DNA from: a bacterium
GTDB taxonomy: Bacteria > UBP6 > UBA1177 > JAKLFG01
Length of the DNA stretch: 42,335 bases
Reading direction: 5' to 3'
Assembly: GCA_029573155.1 (NCBI GenBank)
Contig: JAKQHE010000116.1
Span: 1 to 42,335 of the forward strand
This document shows positions 1-6,900 of this stretch, one piece after another. The translations under genes were made by a program, and so were the position numbers. How positions within the stretch are numbered: position 1 is the first letter of the stretch; each line of letters opens with the position of its first letter. The notes under the pieces were generated by a model that saw nothing but the letters and a program-made list of their open reading frames with translations, did no database searches and was not told where the DNA came from.

Positions 1-237
1 GAGGACATCGTAGACACCGGACTCACCCTCGAGGTCTTCTCGGCGGCGCTCAAAGGCGCCGGCGCCCGGTCGGTCCGCATCTGCTCGTTCCTCGAGAAAA
101 GCGAGGTGAACAGGGGCCGCGTGAAGATAGATTTCCTCGGCTTCCCGATACCCGACAAGTTCGTCGTCGGCTACGGGCTCGACTGCGACGAGAAGCACCG
201 CGACCTGCCCCATGTCGCCATCTTCGACGAAGACTGA
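1..237 (+). CDS. hpt: Hypoxanthine phosphoribosyltransferase, C-terminal part (5' truncated by window edge)
   Basis: Frame 1 is open from the first base to a TGA at 235-237 and encodes the last 78 residues of a purine-salvage phosphoribosyltransferase. The opening EDIVDTGLTL is the PRPP-binding loop of the type I PRTase fold. The later GFPIPDKFVVGYGLD is the characteristic C-terminal Hpt segment that binds the purine base. The enzyme transfers phosphoribose from PRPP to hypoxanthine or guanine in the cytoplasm. trmB starts 1 nt after its stop (or overlaps it by 26 nt with the longer start), so the two are probably co-transcribed. The N-terminus lies outside the window. Confidence 0.93.
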   Translation, partial: EDIVDTGLTLEVFSAALKGAGARSVRICSFLEKSEVNRGRVKIDFLGFPIPDKFVVGYGLDCDEKHRDLPHVAIFDED

Positions 238-238
238 C

Positions 239-847
239 ATGCTCCAGCCGATACGCCCCGGCGTCGCCCTGCCGACCGAGACCATAGCGGACCGCCCGCT
301 CGATCTCCCGGCGCTCTTCCCGGGTCTTGTCCGCTTCGAGTGTGAGATCGGTTTCTGCTCCGCCATCTTCCTGAACGAATACGCCAACCGGCATCCCGAC
401 ACCGGCATACTCGGCATCGAAAAGAAACGCTCCTATTTTCTGCGCGGCCTGCACAATCTCGAACGGAAACTGAAACAGGACAATGTCCGCATCATCAATT
501 TCGACGCCCACCCGGTGTTCCTGATGCTCGTTCCCCCCGCCACGCTGGACGCGCTTCACATCTACTTCCCCGATCCGTGGCCCAAGAAGCGGCACCTGCG
601 CAACCGGTTGGTGAACCGCGACAACCTTCGGATGTTCCACGACCGTCTGCGGCCCGGCGGACGGATATACCTCGCGACCGACCATCCCGACTACGCCGCC
701 TTCATCGAACGGGAACTGACGGCGGTCGCCGAACTGTTCACGCGACGGCCCTACGGCACCGCCGACCGCGAAGTGTTGACCAAATGGGAGAGAAAGCAGA
801 TAGAGAACGGGACCCACGTCAATTACTACCTGCTGGAAAAACGCTGA
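239..847 (+). CDS. trmB: tRNA (guanine-N7-)-methyltransferase
   Basis: This is a Rossmann-fold SAM-dependent methyltransferase that makes m7G46 in the tRNA variable loop. The SAM-binding segment begins at CEIGFCSAIFL, followed by LGIEKKRS. The TrmB signature FPDPWPKKRHLRNRL is complete and the end has the usual substrate-binding TKWERK. At about 202 residues it is slightly short at the N-terminus but otherwise full length. The ORF track starts at ATG 212, inside hpt. I prefer ATG 239, one base after the hpt stop, which leaves a normal-length N-terminus before the SAM motif. Neither start has a strong ribosome binding site. It is followed by a convergent tRNA-Leu gene. Confidence 0.93.
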   Translation: MLQPIRPGVALPTETIADRPLDLPALFPGLVRFECEIGFCSAIFLNEYANRHPDTGILGIEKKRSYFLRGLHNLERKLKQDNVRIINFDAHPVFLMLVPPATLDALHIYFPDPWPKKRHLRNRLVNRDNLRMFHDRLRPGGRIYLATDHPDYAAFIERELTAVAELFTRRPYGTADREVLTKWERKQIENGTHVNYYLLEKR

Positions 848-861
848 ATGGAAAGAAAAAA

Positions 862-948
862 TGGTGCCGGGAACAGGAATCGAACCTGCACAGGGTTGCC
901 CCCACTAGAACCTGAATCTAGCGCGTCTGCCAATTTCACCATCCCGGC
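862..948 (-). tRNA. tRNA-Leu (anticodon CAG)
   Basis: The minus strand folds as a class II tRNA. It has a 7-bp acceptor stem GCCGGGA/TCCCGGC and a D arm with AAATTGGCAGACGCGC. The anticodon stem is CTAGA/TCTAG around loop TTCAGGT, giving anticodon CAG. The variable arm is long, and the T arm reads GCAGG-TTCGATT-CCTGT. The discriminator is A, and the 3' CCA is encoded in the DNA (864-862). A T-rich stretch (TTTTTT, then CTTTCC) follows the CCA and could end transcription. The gene reads CUG codons and converges on trmB. Confidence 0.95.
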
Positions 949-974
949 ACCCGGTTGTCAAAAAACCGTTCCCG

Positions 975-1001
975 ATTATACACGGCGGCGGCCATTGTCA
1001 A
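975..1001 (-). promoter_or_regulatory. Sigma70-type promoter of tRNA-Leu
   Basis: On the minus strand a perfect TTGACA (1001-996) is followed after 15 nt by a perfect TATAAT (980-975). This would start transcription about 20 nt before the tRNA 5' end. The spacer is shorter than the usual 16-18 nt, but both hexamers are consensus. Confidence 0.7.
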
Positions 1002-1023
1002 GAAATATCGGGCCGACGGAGGC

Positions 1024-1052
1024 TTTACTTTCATTTCGCGGCTCGCTATAAT
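1024..1052 (+). promoter_or_regulatory. Sigma70-type promoter for the Fic-like gene
   Basis: TTTACT (1024-1029), a 17-nt spacer and TATAAT (1047-1052) lie about 30 nt upstream of the ATG at 1082. A good AGGGAG ribosome binding site (1067-1072) sits between. It shows that the shortened Fic gene still has expression signals. Confidence 0.65.
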
Positions 1053-1081
1053 CCCTCCCGTATTGCAGGGAGAGAACGCCC

Positions 1082-1492
1082 ATGACCTTTGACCCGACCA
1101 AACCCTTTAACGATCTACCGCTACTCCCCCCGGCCGTCGACATCGAAACGCGGCCGATACTCAAACAACTGGCCCATTCCCGCAGCGCCCTCGCCGAACT
1201 GAAAGGCTACGCCGACATGATACCGAACAAGCGGCTCCTGCTCGACGCGGTCGTCCTGCTGGAGGCCAAGGACAGTTCCGCCATAGAGAACATCGTCACC
1301 ACGCACGACGAACTGTATAAGGCGCTGGTCGCCGACCCCGCCACGCTGGTCGCTCAAGGTCTGTGCGAACGGCGCACGGCGAGCAAGTATCTCTCTGAAC
1401 TGGAAGCGGCCGGGCTTCTGATCTCACAAAAAGACTGGAAAACCAAGATCTTTATCAATACGCCGCTCTTCGACCTGTTAAAAAGAAGTTGA
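1082..1492 (+). CDS. Fic-family protein lacking the catalytic core (internal deletion remnant or free-standing regulatory version)
   Basis: Residues 1-85 match the N-terminal domain of Fic/DOC-family proteins (Fic_N): LPPAVDIET..., ALAELKGYADMIPNKRLL, and EAKDSSAIENIVTTHDELYKAL. The segment SSAIEN fits the Fic autoinhibitory motif [S/T]xxxE[G/N]. Residues 105-136 match the C-terminal winged-helix end of the same family (RTASKYLSELEAAGLL...FINTPLFDLL). The roughly 200-residue AMP-transferase core with HPFxxGNGR that normally joins them is absent, and the join is in frame. Full-length relatives are about 350-380 residues, so this 136-aa product cannot AMPylate. It keeps a promoter and a ribosome binding site. 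It may be a decayed gene, or it may still act through its inhibitory helix or its DNA-binding-like wHTH part. Confidence 0.75.
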   Translation: MTFDPTKPFNDLPLLPPAVDIETRPILKQLAHSRSALAELKGYADMIPNKRLLLDAVVLLEAKDSSAIENIVTTHDELYKALVADPATLVAQGLCERRTASKYLSELEAAGLLISQKDWKTKIFINTPLFDLLKRS

Positions 1493-1495
1493 GCA

Positions 1496-1542
1496 TCATG
1501 AGCATAAAATTGCTTTTTATGCACACGACAGCGTGCTCATGA
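1496..1542. repeat. Nested inverted repeats between the Fic-like gene and the next lipoprotein gene
   Basis: TCATGAGCA (1496-1504) is repeated inverted and perfect as TGCTCATGA (1534-1542). Inside it, GCATAAAA (1502-1509) pairs with TTTTATGC (1515-1522) across a 5-nt loop. The inner stem is AT-rich and lacks a following T-run, so a simple intrinsic terminator is not obvious. An operator for the wHTH protein or a cruciform is possible. Confidence 0.5.
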
Positions 1543-1546
1543 GCAA

Positions 1547-3142
1547 ATGAGGTACATGATCTTAAAAAGCGAAACGACGGGTACGGTCTGCGGCTGGCGA
1601 ACCGCGTGGGGGGTTTTGCTCCTTCTCTTCGCCGCCTGCACCTCACACGCCACCAAGAACGACACCGACACGGTACCGATCGATAGTGATTGGGTGGTAA
1701 CGGATGATGCAGGGGTGCTGGAAGAAGAATCTGGCATCCTCGATGAAGATATAGTCAATGACGAGACACTGGAAGACGGAGATTTCAAATCCGATGCCGA
1801 CACCCACATCGGTCCCGGTGACAAGGAGCCGGTCGAGGTGGATGACGATCCGTGGGCTGGCATGTTGGAACGGGTGCCGTTCGTATGGTACAACACGAAA
1901 CCGGAACAGTCATCCGATCCAGACGGGATAAAAGAACTTTGGTATCAATTGAGAATAGAGGAACGATGGCCTCTTTCCGAATGTACGCCGAAGATATATG
2001 ACCAGTGTGCGGAGAACTATCCGCACGAAGCGGTGACGCGCGCTCCCTGTGGGGAATTTATCAGCACGGATCTCGACCCCAAAATACTCCAGAACTCCTA
2101 TGACTATATTCTTACACCATATTGTTGGGATACCTCTTCCATGGAATTTCCTCTTTATTCCCTGAATGGGGGGCTACTTTCTTTTTATTCCAGCACCGCT
2201 TCTCCGTATGACTCAGGTTATTTCACATACGACCTTGTCTCTAGAAAACTCTCTAGAATTGGTCGAGGAATGGCGGTTTCTCCTTTTTCTAACGGAGAGT
2301 ACTTCTTTGCCAGAACAACGGACTACTCTACGGTGTGGGAAGAAAGTTATGAAGAAGTAGTTTTCTACTATCACTTTGGAAATAAGACTTACGGGAACGC
2401 ATGGAAGATGCCTCAGAAACTCTCGTATGTGCGAAACATTGTTGCCAGCGATCAGTATATAGCCATGAATCTCGTGCCTCTTACGGGCAATCGCAATGAG
2501 CCCCTGCGCGGATACTATACCAAGATCGGCGAGTGGGACAAATGGGTCGAATTGAATTTCGGGACCTACCCCTCCTATGGTATCGGGCGTCCGGAGATAC
2601 AGGGAAGTTATTTGGTTTCCTATAACTACATCGACAATCTCTTGCGCGTATTTTTCTGCGATCTCGCCAAAGGCGAATCAAGTTGCAGGATTGTGAGCAA
2701 AGCGGGAGAGACCGCCCGCAAACCGATATGGGGTATCGAGAACACTTTTTACTACTCGGTTGAAACGGAAAACGAGGGAGCGACTGTTTATCAGGCAACC
2801 GTGGAGGTTACTGGAGAGCAAGAAACAACGGCGACATCGGCTCCTCTTTTCTCATCAGACGAATATATGCAGGTATACCAAGCAAACGAGGATTTTCTTC
2901 TCTACCTTAAATTCATAAAAGCAGGCAGTCCTTCCGACATATACAATCTTTGTTATTATCGTTTTTCGGACAAAAAGCATTTCTGTCTGGAAGATGGCAT
3001 TAACAGCGATATTGAATATCAAGACCCGTATTTTCACGACAAATGGATCGTGTTTCGGTCAAAATACGACTTAATAATACGAGACATGAACGGCTACTGC
3101 AAAGAACACTCGGCGAACTGTCCTTTCGAGGAACTGAAATGA
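1547..3142 (+). CDS. Uncharacterised Asp/Glu-rich lipoprotein
   Basis: This 531-residue protein has a lipoprotein signal peptide ending in the lipobox LFAAC (about residue 31), so the mature protein is lipid-anchored. Residues 35-105 are a strongly acidic, disordered linker (runs of D, E, S and T), as in many lipoproteins of this window. The rest is rich in aromatic residues and strands (repeated YY, FYS, YFTYDL), with scattered Cys pairs. It looks like a beta-propeller or beta-sandwich, but I recognise no family. ATG 1547 gives the track start. ATG 1556, with GAGG 3 nt upstream, is an alternative. Codon use is more AT-rich than in neighbours in 2100-2500 and 2830-3050, hinting at a different origin. 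It overlaps the next gene by 4 nt (ATGA). Confidence 0.75.
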   Translation: MRYMILKSETTGTVCGWRTAWGVLLLLFAACTSHATKNDTDTVPIDSDWVVTDDAGVLEEESGILDEDIVNDETLEDGDFKSDADTHIGPGDKEPVEVDDDPWAGMLERVPFVWYNTKPEQSSDPDGIKELWYQLRIEERWPLSECTPKIYDQCAENYPHEAVTRAPCGEFISTDLDPKILQNSYDYILTPYCWDTSSMEFPLYSLNGGLLSFYSSTASPYDSGYFTYDLVSRKLSRIGRGMAVSPFSNGEYFFARTTDYSTVWEESYEEVVFYYHFGNKTYGNAWKMPQKLSYVRNIVASDQYIAMNLVPLTGNRNEPLRGYYTKIGEWDKWVELNFGTYPSYGIGRPEIQGSYLVSYNYIDNLLRVFFCDLAKGESSCRIVSKAGETARKPIWGIENTFYYSVETENEGATVYQATVEVTGEQETTATSAPLFSSDEYMQVYQANEDFLLYLKFIKAGSPSDIYNLCYYRFSDKKHFCLEDGINSDIEYQDPYFHDKWIVFRSKYDLIIRDMNGYCKEHSANCPFEELK

Positions 3143-3915
3143 TGTTGCTTGCACTGATGCTACTAACCATCTCCGAATACGACCTTCTGCAAAAGGCCGC
3201 TGCCGATGGCTTCCTCTATCGCAATGTCGCCGTTGAAACGGTCGAGAAATGCCCCGCGAAAGCGACCTGCATCACCGCCGAGGGGTCGACCTACCTGCTC
3301 AAACGGCTCGACACCACCGCCGTCACGCTCGAAAAGAGCGCTGACGGCTTCGCGCTGACCATCGCACCCGACAAGAACTTCACGAACTACCGCCTGTTCA
3401 TCCGCGAAGAATCGACGGTGCGCCGCATAGAGGTGACTCAGAAACGGGTGACCGTACTCGACAAGGGATCGGTGACCGCCCTGCAACTGGTCGGCGTCGG
3501 CGCGCAGGGACCGGTCGTCATCTGGCAGAAGGATGTCCGCGCCACAGCGATCGAACCCTTCACCGGCGACCTCCTCGGCTCGATGAACGTACTCCGCAAA
3601 AAGGCGGGCCTGCCGCCGCTCACCATCGATAAAACACTCGCGCCGTTCGCCGCCGAGACCATCGCTCGTGTCAAAAAAGGAGATCTTTCGCACTACTCGG
3701 GCAGCACCGGGAGCATCCGTCACTCGGGTGTCCGCGCCAAGGAACTGGGCGAGAACCTCTTCTCGGCCACGACACTCGAACGGGCGTGGCTCATGATGCT
3801 CGCCTCGCCGTCGCACCTTTTCAACATCCTTTCCCCCTCGTTCCGCCGCTGTTTCGTCGGGACCCTTCCCGCCGAGAGCGGGCTCATCCCCGGCATCGTT
3901 ATCTTCGCCGACTGA
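3139..3915 (+). CDS. CAP/SCP-superfamily (PR-1-like) protein
   Basis: The start is ATG 3139, overlapping the upstream stop as ATGA; the longer track start at 3043 lies inside the upstream gene. After a short hydrophobic N-terminus (MMLLALMLLTI) comes a beta-rich region of about 150 residues with no clear family. The C-terminal third is a CAP domain: MNVLRKKAGLPPLTIDKTLAPFAAE, a His in DLSHYSG, GENLFSA, and SPSHLFNILSPSF near the end. These correspond to the family's conserved N..R, H, GENL and SP.H motifs. CAP proteins are usually secreted, and their bacterial roles are mostly unknown. The gene is probably co-expressed with the upstream lipoprotein. Assignment of the domain is fairly sure; its function is not. 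Confidence 0.8.
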   Translation: MMLLALMLLTISEYDLLQKAAADGFLYRNVAVETVEKCPAKATCITAEGSTYLLKRLDTTAVTLEKSADGFALTIAPDKNFTNYRLFIREESTVRRIEVTQKRVTVLDKGSVTALQLVGVGAQGPVVIWQKDVRATAIEPFTGDLLGSMNVLRKKAGLPPLTIDKTLAPFAAETIARVKKGDLSHYSGSTGSIRHSGVRAKELGENLFSATTLERAWLMMLASPSHLFNILSPSFRRCFVGTLPAESGLIPGIVIFAD

Positions 3916-3921
3916 CCGCCA

Positions 3922-3950
3922 TTGACGGGACCTTGTTTTTAGCGTAGGAT
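3922..3950 (+). promoter_or_regulatory. Sigma70-type promoter for the cupin-fusion gene
   Basis: TTGACG (3922-3927), a 17-nt spacer and TAGGAT (3945-3950). The start site would fall near 3957. This supports translation from ATG 3979 rather than the track's ATG 3949, which lies inside the -10 box. Confidence 0.65.
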
Positions 3951-3978
3951 GCGCCATGACGACCGAACGGAGGCCGCA

Positions 3979-4722
3979 ATGAAGATATTTTTCCTGACAC
4001 CGTACCATGGAGAAGCACCGGCCAGCGACGATGTCACGCGGATCGCCGCCGCCCTGCCGAAGATCGATGCCACCGTGACGACCGGAACACTCGACCTGCG
4101 GGGGGTCGACCTCGACGCGATGCCGCTCGACAAGGCCCGGTCGCTTTTCGAGAAACATCACGGGCGGATGGCCGCCGCCGACATCATCCACTCGTTCAGC
4201 CGCGCCGCTCTCCTGTTACGGCCGCTTTTCCCCGCGACGCTCATCGTGACGATACTCGACACCGAAGCGGTCGCCTCCTTCCTTCCCCGCCCCGGCGAAC
4301 CGGGCATCGAGATGCTTCCGGTGGCCGAATGCCGCGACGGGGCGACGCTCCTCGGTCATTATCGCCGCATCCTTAACAACAAGAAACGACACGACACGCG
4401 GCCGTGGGGCTCATGGGAGTCGCTCCGGCTCATGGATGACCACAAGGTGAAGCACATCTATGTCGCTCCCGGCGAGAAACTCTCGCTCCAACTGCACCAC
4501 CGCCGGAGTGAGGTCTGGACCGTCGTCGCCGGTTCCGGCACCATCACCGTCGGCGACAAGGCACTCCCGGCCGGTCCCGGACAGGTGTTCATAATCGGCA
4601 AGGAACAGATCCACCGCGCCGAGGGTGGTCCCGACGGGCTTCATTTCATCGAGGTGCAGACCGGCGACTATCTCGGCGAGGACGACATCGTCCGACTCGA
4701 GGACCGCTACGGACGCTCCTGA
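3979..4722 (+). CDS. Glycosyltransferase-like N-terminal segment fused to a mannose-6-phosphate isomerase type II cupin
   Basis: Start ATG 3979 has GGAGG 5 nt upstream (3969-3973). Of 247 residues, about 135-247 form a cupin of the type II phosphomannose isomerase family, as found at the C-terminus of ManC/AlgA. Visible features are RPWGSWESL, PGEKLSLQLHHRRSEVWTVV, the GQVFIIGKEQIHRAEG turn, and the ending IEVQTGDYLGEDDIVRLEDRYGR. The metal-binding His pair and Glu are present. Residues 1-130 begin MKIFFLTPYHG and contain ADIIHSFS. They resemble the first half of a GT-B glycosyltransferase, but no nucleotidyltransferase domain is present, unlike ManC. It may isomerise mannose-6-P/fructose-6-P or bind a sugar nucleotide. 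The N-terminal assignment is tentative. Confidence 0.75.
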   Translation: MKIFFLTPYHGEAPASDDVTRIAAALPKIDATVTTGTLDLRGVDLDAMPLDKARSLFEKHHGRMAAADIIHSFSRAALLLRPLFPATLIVTILDTEAVASFLPRPGEPGIEMLPVAECRDGATLLGHYRRILNNKKRHDTRPWGSWESLRLMDDHKVKHIYVAPGEKLSLQLHHRRSEVWTVVAGSGTITVGDKALPAGPGQVFIIGKEQIHRAEGGPDGLHFIEVQTGDYLGEDDIVRLEDRYGRS

Positions 4723-4836
4723 GCCGCTCCGCGCGCGCGAAACTAACTGAAAAAACTTGACGAAACGGCACTTTATCATTAAAGCCCTCTATGCTTGCGA
4801 CTTTGATTTGAAAAGACACGACCATCGGAGGAACGA

Positions 4837-6900
4837 ATGGCTTCTTACACGAGCGACAAGTTACGAAATGTGTGCGTCGCCGGACACGGCACCACCGGAA
4901 AAACGACCCTTGTGGAATCGATCATGTTCCAGGCCGGCGCCATAAACCGGCAGGGAACGGTCGAGGCGGGCACTACGGTGTCCGATTTCACCGAAGAGGA
5001 AATGAACCGCGGCATCTCGATATCGGCGGCCGTCTGCTCCGTCGAATACCGGAAGGAACTCGTCTGCCTCGTGGATGTGCCGGGTTACTTCGATTTCTCG
5101 GGCGAACTCGCGGCATCCATGCCGTTCTGCGAAGCGGCCCTGCTGACCGTCAAAGGGACCGCCGGTGTCGATGTGGGCACCGAGAAGGCCTTCAACCTCG
5201 CTCGCCGTTACGGTCGATCGGTCGCCTTCTTCATCAACGAGATAGACAAGGAGAACCTCGCGGCCGACGAGGTGATCGCCGGCATCGAGAGCGCGCTCGG
5301 CATCCGGGTGGCGCCGCTGAGTTACCCCGGCGCGGTCGGCCCCGCCGCCGACACGGTCGTCGATGTGCTTAAAGGCAAGGCCTTCAAATACGCCGAGGGC
5401 AAACGCGCGGGCGAAGGCGCTCTTTCGGACGATGTCGCGGCGATGATAGCCGAGTTCAAGACCAAGATCATGGAGGCGGTCGCCGAAAGCGACGAGGCGC
5501 TCATGGAGAAATATTTCGCGGAGGGCACGCTTTCCGACGACGAGGTCACCATCGGGCTCGGTAAGGCCTTCGCGAAGGGAACGATATGCCCCCTCTTCTT
5601 CGGCGCCCCGAACAAAGGCATCGGCACCGATATCGTGCTCGACGCGATCATCGACTTCTTCCCCTCCCCCGCCGTCAAACCCGACATCACCTACCCCGAC
5701 ACGACCGTCACGCTGAACCCGGCCGAACCGCCGCGCGCCGTGGTGTTCAAGGTCAATGTCATCCCGCAGTTCGGCGAGGTGTTCCTTTTCAAGATGCTCG
5801 CCGGCGAACTGGCGGAAGCGACCGAGTTCTATAATGTGTCGTCCTCTGCTTCAGAGAAGTTCGGCCAACTCTTCGCCGTGCGCGGCAAGGAGCGCACCGC
5901 CCTCAACAAGGTGGTCGCCGGCCAGATAGCCGCGACGGTGAAACTCAAGAACACCCGGACGGGCGACCAGTTCGTGAAGGACAAGAATGCCCAGCCACTC
6001 CCCCTGAAACTCATCGAATGGCCCGAGGCGATAGTGCGCGGCGCCTTTGTCGGAGAGTCGAAAGAGGATACCGACAAGGTGGCGACCAACCTCCGCAGGA
6101 TACAGATAGAGGACGCGTCGTTCCGCCTGACCGCCGACCCGGAACTCAAACAACTGTTCGTCGACGGGCTGGGCGAACTTCACCTTGATGTGCTCGCCAA
6201 ACGACTCCGCAACCAGTACAAACTCAGTGTCCGTATCGAGGAGCCGAAGATACCCTACCGCGAAACGATACGCGGCAACAGCGAGACCAGTTACCGCCAC
6301 AAGAAGCAGACCGGCGGTTCGGGTCAGTTCGCCGAGGTCCATCTGCGGCTCGAGCCGAATCCGGAAGGGTTCGAATTCGTCAACGCCATCGTCGGCGGCG
6401 TCATATCGGGCCGGTTCATCCCCGCGGTCGAAAAGGGCGTCCGCGAGGTGATGGAGGACGGCGTCTTCGCCGGCTACAAGTTCATCAACTGCCGGGTCAC
6501 CCTTTTCTTCGGCAAGGAACATGAGGTCGATTCGAACGAGATGGCGTTCAAGATCGCCGCCTCGATGGCCTTCAAGGACGCCGTCATGAAGGCGAAACCC
6601 ATCCTGCTCGAGCCGATCTACACCGTCGAGGTCGAGGTGCCCGACGAATATGCCGGGTCCATTATGGGCGACATATCGAGCCGCCGCGGCAAGCCGCAGG
6701 GGATGGATTCTCGCGGTCGCAATCAGGTGGTGCGGGCGCTCGTACCACTCAAAGAAATGCATGGCTATTCGACCCAACTGCGCTCGATGACCAACGGGCG
6801 CGGACTCTACACCATCAGTTTCTCCCACTACGATCCGGTGCCGCCCGATATCCAGCAGCGGCTCATGGACGAATACCAGAGATCGCGGTCCCAACAATGA
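4837..6900 (+). CDS. EF-G-like translational GTPase (EF-G paralogue)
   Basis: This 687-residue protein has full EF-G architecture: G domain, domain II, and domains III-V (for example GLGELHLDVLAKRL, and HKKQTGGSGQFAEV at the start of domain IV). G1 is GHGTTGKTT (16-24). G3 is DVPGYFDF (80-87), where canonical EF-G has DTPGHVDF. The catalytic His is therefore Tyr84. G4 is NEID (134-137) instead of NKxD. The His-to-Tyr change is typical of the EF-G2/FusA2-like paralogue group. A mycobacterial EFG2 is reported to bind GTP without ribosome-stimulated hydrolysis. It is therefore unlikely to be the main translocase. A GGAGG site precedes ATG 4837. A weak TTGACG at 4757 lies upstream without a convincing -10. 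Its stop overlaps the next gene (ATGA). Confidence 0.9.
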   Translation: MASYTSDKLRNVCVAGHGTTGKTTLVESIMFQAGAINRQGTVEAGTTVSDFTEEEMNRGISISAAVCSVEYRKELVCLVDVPGYFDFSGELAASMPFCEAALLTVKGTAGVDVGTEKAFNLARRYGRSVAFFINEIDKENLAADEVIAGIESALGIRVAPLSYPGAVGPAADTVVDVLKGKAFKYAEGKRAGEGALSDDVAAMIAEFKTKIMEAVAESDEALMEKYFAEGTLSDDEVTIGLGKAFAKGTICPLFFGAPNKGIGTDIVLDAIIDFFPSPAVKPDITYPDTTVTLNPAEPPRAVVFKVNVIPQFGEVFLFKMLAGELAEATEFYNVSSSASEKFGQLFAVRGKERTALNKVVAGQIAATVKLKNTRTGDQFVKDKNAQPLPLKLIEWPEAIVRGAFVGESKEDTDKVATNLRRIQIEDASFRLTADPELKQLFVDGLGELHLDVLAKRLRNQYKLSVRIEEPKIPYRETIRGNSETSYRHKKQTGGSGQFAEVHLRLEPNPEGFEFVNAIVGGVISGRFIPAVEKGVREVMEDGVFAGYKFINCRVTLFFGKEHEVDSNEMAFKIAASMAFKDAVMKAKPILLEPIYTVEVEVPDEYAGSIMGDISSRRGKPQGMDSRGRNQVVRALVPLKEMHGYSTQLRSMTNGRGLYTISFSHYDPVPPDIQQRLMDEYQRSRSQQ

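Noticed and set aside
3163-4191. 342-aa minus-strand ORF across the CAP and cupin genes
   Set aside because: It spans two real plus-strand genes and a plus-strand promoter, and has no recognisable motif.
4757-4785. Promoter for the EF-G-like gene (TTGACG then TAAAGC)
   Set aside because: The -10 box matches only three of six bases, so it is not listed as a feature.
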